Positions 23,352-30,623 of a stretch of 54,654 nucleotides of DNA are shown here, one piece after another. Position 1 is the stretch's first letter; every line of letters begins with the position of its first letter. The notes beneath the pieces are model-generated. The model saw only the letters and a list, made by a program, of their open reading frames with translations, made no database searches and had not been told where the DNA came from. Position numbers and translations under genes: made by a program. The stretch comes from a virus. The DNA lies in IMG/VR virus record IMGVR_UViG_3300034071_001887, positions 1 to 54,654 of that record; one strand, written 5' to 3'.

Positions 23352-24857
23352 ATGAATATCTTAGCATTTTTAGTATTATTAAGCGGTATTGCCATATCAA
23401 TCTGTGGTGCTTATTTTAGCATCATAGGATTGAAGCTGCTTTTTGTTGGTGGCGGATTATCTATTATTATAATGGGTACTGCTCTTGAGATTGGTAAAAT
23501 TATTACTGCCACGTTTCTAAAGCAAAAATGGAAAGAAATAGGATGGTGGATGAAATCATATATGTTACTTGCCACACTATTTCTGATGGGCATAACTTCC
23601 ATTGGCATATATGGTTATTTGAGTGCAGGATATACAGCAACATCTATTGCCGTTCAAGGATATGAACAAAACATAGAATCTAATAATACCAAGATAGCAG
23701 AGTTTGAGAAAGAAATAGAAACTATCAAGAAGTCTGATTATAACTCGGAAGAAATAGCGGGCATTGATGCTAACAGAAAAAAGTTCATAGAACAAAAACT
23801 TCAAGTTGTAGCACAGAAAAATCAACAGATAGAAAGCATTCGTAAATCAGCAAATACAACACAGGATGCTTCAGCAGATATAGCAGCGGCAAAACAAGCT
23901 CTTGAAATATCAAAATCTTCAACTGATACTGATATAGCCAGAGAGCTTGAGCAGATAAAACTATTCAATGCCAGATTGGAAATATTAGACAAGGAAGTTC
24001 AGAAATGGATGGACCAAGGCACAGGTGGGCTGTTTGGTAAAAATGGACTAAACCAAGCTAGAGTTGTAAAAGAAGGTCAAACAAAAGAACGTGCTGAAAT
24101 AGATGAAAAGATAAAATCATCTCAAGACAGAATAACCAAACTGCGTGAGCAATATGCGTCGCAGATGAAGGAATATAATGACCGTGTAGCAGCAATAGAA
24201 AGCAGAAGCAAAAGTCAGCGTGGAGATATAGAAGCAAACATCAAGAAACTTGAAAAGGATATTGAAGAAATAATGGCGTCCATAGACGCATACAACAAAG
24301 AATCTGATAATAAAGTATCATCGCTAAACAGCAAAAAAGATGAACTGGCAGATGCTGGAAAGAAAAAGGTAATAGAATATCAAAACGAAATACAAGCATT
24401 ACGTAATCAAAACACAGATTATAAAGACAAGATAGTAAAAACCGACGTAGGCACATTCAAGTTTATTGCCAAGAGCCTTGGCGTACCATTAGACACCGCA
24501 GTAAATTATTTCATATGGTCCATAATGCTTGTGTTTGACCCTCTCGCTGTATGTTTGATTTTGGCATATAATACATTAGTAGGAAAAAAGAAAGAACAGA
24601 TTTTACCAGTTGCTACGCCAGTTATAACGCCCAATCCAACGGCTACACCAGAACCAACAATATCACCATCTCCTACTCCTTCTGCTACTCCAGAGCCGAC
24701 ACCAAGTCCGACTCCAGAACCTACACCAGAACCTTCACAGCAAATAGAACAAAAAGATCCGTATAACGAACAACTACAAAACAGAATAGAGCCACCTCCT
24801 GCACCAAACGAGCCATTCTTGAGAGATTATGAACGTTTTAGTCGTCCTAATCCATAA
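23352..24857 (+). CDS. Membrane protein with a long coiled coil and Thr/Pro/Glu tail
   Basis: A 501-residue protein. Two N-terminal membrane helices (about residues 2-50), a third (about 70-92; MLLATLFLMGITSIGIYGY), a long charged coiled coil (about 100-375; repeated KxxExE and IEKxxx text), a fourth membrane helix (about 390-413; FIWSIMLVFDPLAVCLILA), then a tail with [16 protein letters not shown]. Similar four-helix coiled-coil proteins occur in aquatic T4-like phages, with unknown role. The tail repeats the Thr/Pro theme of the fibre proteins. ATG 23352 is chosen because the open frame before it uses only a TTG. Confidence 0.8.
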   Translation: MNILAFLVLLSGIAISICGAYFSIIGLKLLFVGGGLSIIIMGTALEIGKIITATFLKQKWKEIGWWMKSYMLLATLFLMGITSIGIYGYLSAGYTATSIAVQGYEQNIESNNTKIAEFEKEIETIKKSDYNSEEIAGIDANRKKFIEQKLQVVAQKNQQIESIRKSANTTQDASADIAAAKQALEISKSSTDTDIARELEQIKLFNARLEILDKEVQKWMDQGTGGLFGKNGLNQARVVKEGQTKERAEIDEKIKSSQDRITKLREQYASQMKEYNDRVAAIESRSKSQRGDIEANIKKLEKDIEEIMASIDAYNKESDNKVSSLNSKKDELADAGKKKVIEYQNEIQALRNQNTDYKDKIVKTDVGTFKFIAKSLGVPLDTAVNYFIWSIMLVFDPLAVCLILAYNTLVGKKKEQILPVATPVITPNPTATPEPTISPSPTPSATPEPTPSPTPEPTPEPSQQIEQKDPYNEQLQNRIEPPPAPNEPFLRDYERFSRPNP

Positions 24858-24873
24858 TTTATTTTATTATAAT

Positions 24874-24901
24874 TTGACAAAATAAAACTATTCAATATAT
24901 A
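24874..24901 (+). promoter_or_regulatory. Sigma70-like promoter for peptide deformylase
   Basis: TTGACA, a 16-base spacer and TATATA. The predicted start lies about 26 bases before the ATG at 24934. Confidence 0.6.
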
Positions 24902-24930
24902 TGTGAATTGTAAAACAAAAAAATTCACAT
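24901..24930. promoter_or_regulatory. 9-bp inverted repeat at the deformylase promoter
   Basis: ATGTGAATT and AATTCACAT are separated by 12 bases. The left arm covers the -10/+1 region and the right arm ends 3 bases before the ATG. It could be an operator for a dimeric repressor or a start-site hairpin. Confidence 0.4.
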
Positions 24931-24933
24931 AGT

Positions 24934-25551
24934 ATGAGTTATAAAATAGTCAAGGATAAAGATTTTCTACATAAGCCAACAACACCTGTATCTTCTATTG
25001 AAGAGGGTCAAGAAATAGCAAACAAGCTTATAGAAACTTTAGATAGTTTGCCTCACGGTGGAGTTGGACTATCTGCCAATCAAATAGGAATATCAAAAAG
25101 TGTTTCTGTTATTAGAGCCAGAAAAGATCAACCGCCAGTTGTGTTGATGAATCCTGTTATAACAGAAGTTAGTAACGAAAATATCATTTATCTTGAAGGT
25201 TGCCTAAGTTTGCCGGGCAAGAGTTGTAATACGATGCGTAAGTTGAAAGTAACCGTCAATACTCTCAACCACGCCAACCCCATCCCATTTGGTCCAGATA
25301 CAAATCCGCCAACAGAAAAGAGCGTATATGACGATGTTGGTATATTAGAAACAATCTGCGTTCAACACGAAATCGACCATCTAAATGGCAGACTAATGAT
25401 TGATCCTGGCGTCAAGTTCATCAAGCCAGTAGAAAAAAAGGTAAAACACGGCAGAAATGATAAGGTTGTTGTGGAAAAAAATGGTGAAACACAATATATA
25501 AAATACAAGAAGGCATTAGAACTCGTGGAACAAGGATGGAAGATACTATGA
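24934..25551 (+). CDS. def: Peptide deformylase
   Basis: A 205-residue metallohydrolase that removes the formyl group from new N-termini. All three motifs are present: GVGLSANQIG (about residues 42-51, motif 1), EGCLSLPG (about 88-95, motif 2 with the metal Cys) and CVQHEIDHLNG (HExxH at about 145-149, motif 3). An insert between motifs 2 and 3 (PIPFGPDTNPPTEKS) is longer than in typical host enzymes. The C-terminal 35 residues are basic. Deformylases are known passengers in cyanophages. Its stop overlaps the start of the acidic small gene (ATGA). Confidence 0.95.
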   Translation: MSYKIVKDKDFLHKPTTPVSSIEEGQEIANKLIETLDSLPHGGVGLSANQIGISKSVSVIRARKDQPPVVLMNPVITEVSNENIIYLEGCLSLPGKSCNTMRKLKVTVNTLNHANPIPFGPDTNPPTEKSVYDDVGILETICVQHEIDHLNGRLMIDPGVKFIKPVEKKVKHGRNDKVVVEKNGETQYIKYKKALELVEQGWKIL

Positions 25552-25706
25552 ACATTGACCCAGACAACATAGAAGAAGTAAAAGAACTATTAGAATACGC
25601 ACTAGAAAGCCGTAGTTGGCCTTCAGTCGAAGAAGCGTTGGGCATCATCAAAGAAGAACTTGGATATGATCCCGACGAAGATGAAGAAGAGGAAGACGAA
25701 GAATAA
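25548..25706 (+). CDS. Small acidic protein
   Basis: A 52-residue ORF starting within the deformylase stop (ATGA overlap). One predicted amphipathic helix (IEEVKELLEYALESRSWPS) is followed by a very acidic end, DEDEEEEDEE. It has no recognised domain. The coupled start and the absence of another ORF in the gap make it a likely real gene; it could be a DNA-mimic or a protein-binding peptide, but that is speculative. Confidence 0.55.
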   Translation: MNIDPDNIEEVKELLEYALESRSWPSVEEALGIIKEELGYDPDEDEEEEDEE

Positions 25707-25714
25707 TAATCTTT

Positions 25715-25969
25715 ATGTGGTTACTAATAACTCTATTGGTTATATTTTTTCTAACGACTTGTGCGTTGGGATATGCGTGCTATAATCTAATCAAAAAGAT
25801 GGAAGTATATGAAGATTGGCTTGATATGTTTAGAGGTGAAGTGTCTGATGTATACAATAGAATAAAAGCAGTAGATGACAAAAACTTGTTCGAGAAAGAC
25901 GATGATGTAGGATTTGTGTTTTCTGAAATCGTAAAGATAATCAAAGAGTTTGACGAGAAGATAAAATAA
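25715..25969 (+). CDS. Small single-span membrane protein
   Basis: An 84-residue protein with one N-terminal membrane helix (LLITLLVIFFLTTCALGY, residues about 3-20) and an acidic, helical cytoplasmic-type domain (MEVYEDWLDMFRGEV). The pattern recurs in small phage proteins of unknown role, possibly tied to membrane takeover or lysis control. It starts 8 bases after the acidic gene and ends 3 bases before the sigma-factor gene. Confidence 0.65.
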   Translation: MWLLITLLVIFFLTTCALGYACYNLIKKMEVYEDWLDMFRGEVSDVYNRIKAVDDKNLFEKDDDVGFVFSEIVKIIKEFDEKIK

Positions 25970-25972
25970 TAT

Positions 25973-26887
25973 ATGAAAAAAAAGAAACTGAAGAATGCTA
26001 AAAAAACAAAACTCGTCAAAAAAGTAAAACGAGTAGCGTCCAAAAATATAAAAAAGGTAAAAAAGGACAAGAAGCAGCCAAAGGTAAAAAAGCAGATTAT
26101 TGTTCCGGTTGTAATAAATGATACGCCGATTGAGCCAAAGAAGCGACCACGGGGCAGACCAAAAGGTGCCAAGAATAAGCAAAAAGACGGCACGCCAAAA
26201 GTATCAAATGTATATTTTACCCCAGAAACAGAAGCAGCCATCATAGCATACAACCAAGCAACAGAATCTAGAGAAAAAGATAGAATATACAACGACCATA
26301 TCCAACAAGCGTTCTTTAAGATAGCAGAAAACGTTTATAACACATTCAAATTTAGTTATGCGGATGTCAGCCCTCTTGAAATACAAAAGCAGGCTATATC
26401 GCATATGGTGGCTAATATAGACAAGTATGAGCCAGGTAAGGGTAAGGCATTTAGTTACTTCAGCATTGTTGCCAAAAACTGGTTTATTTTAGATAATAAT
26501 ACAACATATAAGCGGTTCAAGAAGCACGTTGAAATATGTGAGCAAGCAGGTGATGCCGGTGAGTTTGTAGTAGAGCCAGAACACGAAAAGCAAGAAAGTG
26601 AAACACGCGAGTTTATAGCACTAATGGTAGATTACTGGGATAAGAACGTACATAAGATGTTCAACAAGGAAAAAGACCTAAAGATTGCTCACGCTGTTAT
26701 AGAAATATTCAGAAACGCTGACCGCATTGATGTATTCAATAAAAAGGCACTTTATTTATATATACGAGAAATCGCCGACTGCCAAACTCAAAAAATCACC
26801 AAAGTTATCAATAAAATGAAGGCTACCCAGCAAAACATCGCTGAAGAATATCTGAATCGTGGCACAATCAGCGGGGCAAAAATCTAA
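25973..26887 (+). CDS. Late-transcription sigma factor, T4 gp55-like, with basic AT-hook N-terminus
   Basis: A 304-residue protein. Residues about 80-190 resemble the sigma region 2 core of T4 gp55 (FTPETEAAIIAYNQATESR, then IQQAFFKIAENVYNTFKF and GKAFSYFSIVAKNWFI), which binds core RNA polymerase and recognises the late -10 box. The first 75 residues are unusual: a Lys-rich stretch (KKKKLKNAKKTKLVKK) and an AT-hook, KRPRGRPKG. T4 gp55 is about 185 residues, so this is a longer, DNA-binding variant. It is a candidate reader of the TATTTATA box. It opens the baseplate gene cluster. Confidence 0.8.
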   Translation: MKKKKLKNAKKTKLVKKVKRVASKNIKKVKKDKKQPKVKKQIIVPVVINDTPIEPKKRPRGRPKGAKNKQKDGTPKVSNVYFTPETEAAIIAYNQATESREKDRIYNDHIQQAFFKIAENVYNTFKFSYADVSPLEIQKQAISHMVANIDKYEPGKGKAFSYFSIVAKNWFILDNNTTYKRFKKHVEICEQAGDAGEFVVEPEHEKQESETREFIALMVDYWDKNVHKMFNKEKDLKIAHAVIEIFRNADRIDVFNKKALYLYIREIADCQTQKITKVINKMKATQQNIAEEYLNRGTISGAKI

Positions 26888-26904
26888 ATATATATTATAA
26901 ATAC

Positions 26905-26912
26905 TATTTATA
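26905..26912 (+). promoter_or_regulatory. TATTTATA box next to a TATAAATA
   Basis: Ends 3 bases before the ATG at 26916. A TATAAATA lies at 26896-26903, so both orientations of the octamer are adjacent and form a near-dyad. The short distance to the ATG is odd for a promoter. Confidence 0.4.
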
Positions 26913-26915
26913 GTC

Positions 26916-27293
26916 ATGGATAATGACATAGAGATTTTTAAGGGCAAAAACTTTTCTGACCTGTGTAAAGACATCGTCAAAAACAGCGAAGAAAAGAAGA
27001 ATCAGATAGATATTCTGATTACTGATTTGCGTGAAATGATCAAAACCATCAACGATGCCACCATGATTGTGCCATTATTGAAAGAATATTTTGATGTTGG
27101 TGTAAGAAATGACGAACAACTTATCAAACTTGCTGCTATTATACAGCGATTGATGAGTGGTAAGGGTGGAGCAGAAGGCGAGGGTGGTGGTATGTTGCTA
27201 ACAGAAGACGAACGCAAGCAGTTGATGGCTACCGTAGAAGAAACCGCCAAACAGTTACAAAAACCGGAAGTAACCGAAAAAAAGGTTAAATAA
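26916..27293 (+). CDS. Hypothetical helical protein
   Basis: A 125-residue, all-helical, charged protein (FKGKNFSDLCKDIVKNSEEK, then MIVPLLKEYFDVGVRND and LIKLAAIIQRLM) with a Gly-rich turn (GAEGEGGG) and a Lys-rich end. It resembles small conserved proteins that precede baseplate genes in marine T4-like phages, but no function is known to me. It lies 5 bases before the next structural gene. Confidence 0.65.
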   Translation: MDNDIEIFKGKNFSDLCKDIVKNSEEKKNQIDILITDLREMIKTINDATMIVPLLKEYFDVGVRNDEQLIKLAAIIQRLMSGKGGAEGEGGGMLLTEDERKQLMATVEETAKQLQKPEVTEKKVK

Positions 27294-27298
27294 AATTT

Positions 27299-28726
27299 AT
27301 GGCATATTCTAATATAGATCGCAGAGCAGAACAAATCATTAAACAAGATGATACGCTTGCGTCTAAAAGATTTGTTATAGAAAGAAAGCCAGACGAATCT
27401 CTGTTTTATGAACTAGAAGAAGCTGTAGTACTGGATGTTATAATGGATGAAAACCACCCAGAAATTGCAAGATCTCAGTTGACGATTGATACTTGGCCTC
27501 CGAATATAGATGGCAGTGAACCGATTGGAACGGATAAAGATTATTCGTGGATAGGTAGAATACGATTTAGGCTTATCAACAGTCAGCAAAATGAAGAAAA
27601 AGAAACATTGGATTGGGCATTTCCTATGGAAAATACGGGGATTGTCGAATATCCTCTAATGAACGAAATAGTAATTATTGGAAAATATAGAGACCAGTAT
27701 TTCTATACCAGAAAGTTAAATGTTAATTCCACAATAAATGCAAATGCGGATTTTTCGGCAGAAAGAACTTCGGGTCAAGTTGACAAAAATATAAACGAAT
27801 ACTCTGAAGATGGAGCATATACAGGTCCAGAATCAAAAATTAATTTTTCTGGGGGTGACGATTATACAGGAATATTGGGAAATTATTTTAAATTTAACCC
27901 AAAAATACGTGGATTGAAATTATATGAGGGAGATACCATATTACAATCGAGATTTGGATCATCTATAAGATTTGGAGCATACGACAGTAATCGTGAAAAT
28001 GATAATGGGCTCGGAGAATACTCGGACAAAGGTGGAAACCCAATGGTACTTATACGAAATAGGCAAGCTCCAGTAAAATTACCACAAGGTCGTTCGGGTA
28101 AAGGATATACTCTCGAGGATATAAATAAAGATGGTTCTTCCATACATCTTACTTCCGGAAAAACTATCTCTGGATTTTCTCCGGTGACAACAACGGGAAT
28201 GGTAAATGTCACGAGGGGTATTCCTTTTCCGAAATTGGATGGCGACCAAATAGTAATAAACAGTGACAGATTAGTATTTTCGTCGAAGGCAAACGAAATG
28301 CTATTCTTTTCCAAGAAAATGATCGGAATCTCTACGGATCAAGTACTTTCTTTAAATTCTTACGGAAATACGACAATAACGTCCAATAAAGGAATAATGG
28401 CGTTGAATGCCCCGAAGATATATCTCAATTTTAATACAGAGGGACCAAATGATCAGCCAGTCTTACTAGGCAGAACCACCGTCCTGTGGATGTATGCTTT
28501 ATGTGATTGGTTATTGTTGAGTGTAAATACTCAAATACAAATGTTGACTGCATTAATATCACACTTTCATATGACTAAAGTTGGTCCAACGACGCCCACT
28601 ATGCCTCCCGCCATGGCAATGTGGGCAGAGCAAATGCAATCGTTATATGCATCTCAAATAAGCTTGACTGCGTTAAGATCGCAGTTGAGTTCGTTGTTAA
28701 GTAGTAGAGTATTCTTGGGAGGATAA
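27299..28726 (+). CDS. Probable baseplate hub/spike protein (gp5-like OB fold)
   Basis: A 475-residue protein. Residues about 60-140 have an OB-like set of strands (GRIRFRLINSQ, NTGIVEYPLMNEIVIIGKY) as found at the N-terminus of T4 gp5/VgrG spikes. A central part with LYEGDTILQSRFGSSIRFG and long beta segments (MLFFSKKMIGISTD, GIMALNAPKIYLN) is consistent with a beta-helix spike. The C-terminal 110 residues are helical. No lysozyme motif is seen. The position at the head of the baseplate cluster supports the call, but a direct homolog was not identified. Confidence 0.6.
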   Translation: MAYSNIDRRAEQIIKQDDTLASKRFVIERKPDESLFYELEEAVVLDVIMDENHPEIARSQLTIDTWPPNIDGSEPIGTDKDYSWIGRIRFRLINSQQNEEKETLDWAFPMENTGIVEYPLMNEIVIIGKYRDQYFYTRKLNVNSTINANADFSAERTSGQVDKNINEYSEDGAYTGPESKINFSGGDDYTGILGNYFKFNPKIRGLKLYEGDTILQSRFGSSIRFGAYDSNRENDNGLGEYSDKGGNPMVLIRNRQAPVKLPQGRSGKGYTLEDINKDGSSIHLTSGKTISGFSPVTTTGMVNVTRGIPFPKLDGDQIVINSDRLVFSSKANEMLFFSKKMIGISTDQVLSLNSYGNTTITSNKGIMALNAPKIYLNFNTEGPNDQPVLLGRTTVLWMYALCDWLLLSVNTQIQMLTALISHFHMTKVGPTTPTMPPAMAMWAEQMQSLYASQISLTALRSQLSSLLSSRVFLGG

Positions 28727-28727
28727 T

Positions 28728-29711
28728 ATGAATGTACTATCTGTAGTCAGGGCTCCGTCAGTGTCTTTATCATCTACCACTTTTTCTTCGCCTTCAATAA
28801 GTGTAAGTGCCCCTTCGGTAAGTGTGGGAACAAGTGCCCCTAAATTTTTAACAGGAACAGCACCTGATTTATCTTTAAGATCCATTAGTGCTCCGAGTTT
28901 AAGTATAACAAATCCCATATCTAGTCCATCGAGCTTGAATTTGAGTGGAATTGGACAAACTATGGGAGTACCAACAAGTATAGGAAGTGTGTCGTCCGGT
29001 TTGGGAGTACCTACAAGCATAGGAGGCGCAGCATCTTCACTGGGAATTCCGACATCCTTACCTCCCGTTGGAGACGCACTTAAAACACTTGGATTTAATG
29101 CCAGTATGCCAAAGTTAGATTTAAGTTTGACTGGTTTAAATTTTCCAAAACTTCCAGAATTTCCTGGTATAGATTTAGCTGGTATAAATCTTGGAGCCGG
29201 TCCAAAGTTTATAGCCGAGCAGATAGCAAAATATAAAAGTATAGTTCCTCCATTTATACCGGGATTGAAAATAAATATGGGAATGGCATTAGCAGCAGTA
29301 TCTGTAATAAAGGCGGCAATGTCCGCAAATCCTTCAGAATTGTTGAAACATTTGTTGAGTAGTGTAGTGGATGACATAAAAGGTCAAGCGTTAGGTCAAT
29401 TGCAAACAGCAATTGATTCCACTGGAGTGAATAACTTGCAAGGCCAGCTTAATGGCGTAGTAGGAGGCGCAAAAGATTCATTTTTGAGCAATTTTAATAC
29501 GTTAAATCCTCCTCAAACTACGACAAACTCGGATGGAGAAACGATAGAAGTACCCGCCCCAAAACCAGATTTATCTGGATTTCCAAATGTTAGTAATATT
29601 GCACCGAAAGTTGGAGAAGGTATATTATCGACTTCAAATATAAAAACAAGTCAATTTACGTCCACGGTGGGGTCTACACTTAAATCATTTACCTTTCCAC
29701 CAAATGGCTGA
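28728..29711 (+). CDS. Ser/Pro/Leu-rich structural protein
   Basis: A 327-residue protein of low complexity, rich in Ser, Pro, Leu and Gly. Three short repeats, GVPTSIGSVSSGL, GVPTSIGGAASSL and GIPTSLPPVGDAL, lie at about residues 84-121. A hydrophobic helix near MNMGMALAAVSVIKAAM-like text (about 185-205) and a polar C-terminus follow. It starts one base after the upstream stop, with GGAGG at a good distance. Possibly a tail or baseplate component; family unknown. Confidence 0.65.
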   Translation: MNVLSVVRAPSVSLSSTTFSSPSISVSAPSVSVGTSAPKFLTGTAPDLSLRSISAPSLSITNPISSPSSLNLSGIGQTMGVPTSIGSVSSGLGVPTSIGGAASSLGIPTSLPPVGDALKTLGFNASMPKLDLSLTGLNFPKLPEFPGIDLAGINLGAGPKFIAEQIAKYKSIVPPFIPGLKINMGMALAAVSVIKAAMSANPSELLKHLLSSVVDDIKGQALGQLQTAIDSTGVNNLQGQLNGVVGGAKDSFLSNFNTLNPPQTTTNSDGETIEVPAPKPDLSGFPNVSNIAPKVGEGILSTSNIKTSQFTSTVGSTLKSFTFPPNG

Positions 29712-29728
29712 TTATTAAAAATACTATA

Positions 29729-29736
29729 TATTTATA
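29729..29736 (+). promoter_or_regulatory. TATTTATA box (putative late promoter)
   Basis: Perfect octamer ending 15 bases before the ATG at 29752, in a 40-base gap. Confidence 0.5.
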
Positions 29737-29751
29737 TAAAGCATCATATAT

Positions 29752-30207
29752 ATGAAAAAGAACGAACTAGTAGATATTATAAGAACTATCGTAAAAGAAG
29801 AAGTGCATAACGCTCTTCCGCAGTTATTGATGGAAGTGCTCGCAGAAAAAATGACAGAGAACTCGGCAGCAATACTTGAGACAAGAAAGCAAGCCGACCA
29901 AGTTCCAACCAGAAAACCAAATTTCAACGTTGGATTAGAAGAGCCAGCAAAAAAGCAGGCAGTTCAAGCACCTAGAATTTTTACAAAAAATCCTTTACTA
30001 AATCAAGTATTGAACGAAACGGTTGGTGGCGTTCCAACTGAAGAACAAACGTCGGTGGCCTCTGCGTTGGATGTTATCAAAACTTTACCAAAAGAGGCAT
30101 TGAACGAGAACAAAGAAGTTGCCGCTGTAGCCAATGCATTAACCAGAGATTATTCAAAACTCATAAAAGCCGCCGACGCCAAGGCAAAAGCAAAACGGCC
30201 AACATAA
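29752..30207 (+). CDS. Hypothetical helical protein upstream of gp25
   Basis: A 151-residue helical, charged protein. The start MKKNELVDIIRTIVKEEV resembles the shared N-terminal peptide of the genes at 22543 and 44801. Ala/Lys/Glu-rich middle and end (ADAKAKAKRPT). No recognised family; a structural or scaffold-type role is possible from the location between the hub-like genes and the baseplate wedge genes. It ends 5 bases before the gp25-like gene. Confidence 0.65.
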   Translation: MKKNELVDIIRTIVKEEVHNALPQLLMEVLAEKMTENSAAILETRKQADQVPTRKPNFNVGLEEPAKKQAVQAPRIFTKNPLLNQVLNETVGGVPTEEQTSVASALDVIKTLPKEALNENKEVAAVANALTRDYSKLIKAADAKAKAKRPT

Positions 30208-30212
30208 AATAA

Positions 30213-30623
30213 ATGGCAACAATACCACAACCTTATGGAATAACTTTGCCCATAGCACATGGGCCACAGGGGTATTTCAATCAAAGTTATAGCATATTAG
30301 AACAAGTAAAATCAAATCTTAATTTTCTTCTAAGAACGAAAAAAGGAGAAAGAAGAATGAACCCAGAGTTTGGTTCCGGTCTGTGGAATATATTGTTTGA
30401 AAATTATACAGATAACATTACTCCATTGATAGAAGATGTCATAAGAAAAGATATTTCGCGTTGGATGTCTTATGTAAATGTAAACAGCGTAGAAGTAAAC
30501 ACAGACGACACTGAATACAAGGATAAGTATAAAGTTGGAGTTACCGTACTGTTTACTGTGCCAAGCGTTGGTATAACCGATACACAAACGTTGGAAATCT
30601 CGATGAACACCGGAAATATATGA
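30213..30623 (+). CDS. 25: Baseplate wedge protein, T4 gp25-like
   Basis: A 136-residue protein of the GPW/gp25 family. GPQGYFNQSYSILEQVKSNL, then RTKKGERRMNPEFGSGL (about residues 46-62) and NILFENYTDN match the core of gp25, which joins gp6 at the sheath-baseplate interface in T4 and starts sheath assembly. Length is close to T4 gp25 (132). Its stop overlaps the gp6-like start (ATGA), the same gene order as in many contractile systems. Confidence 0.93.
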   Translation: MATIPQPYGITLPIAHGPQGYFNQSYSILEQVKSNLNFLLRTKKGERRMNPEFGSGLWNILFENYTDNITPLIEDVIRKDISRWMSYVNVNSVEVNTDDTEYKDKYKVGVTVLFTVPSVGITDTQTLEISMNTGNI

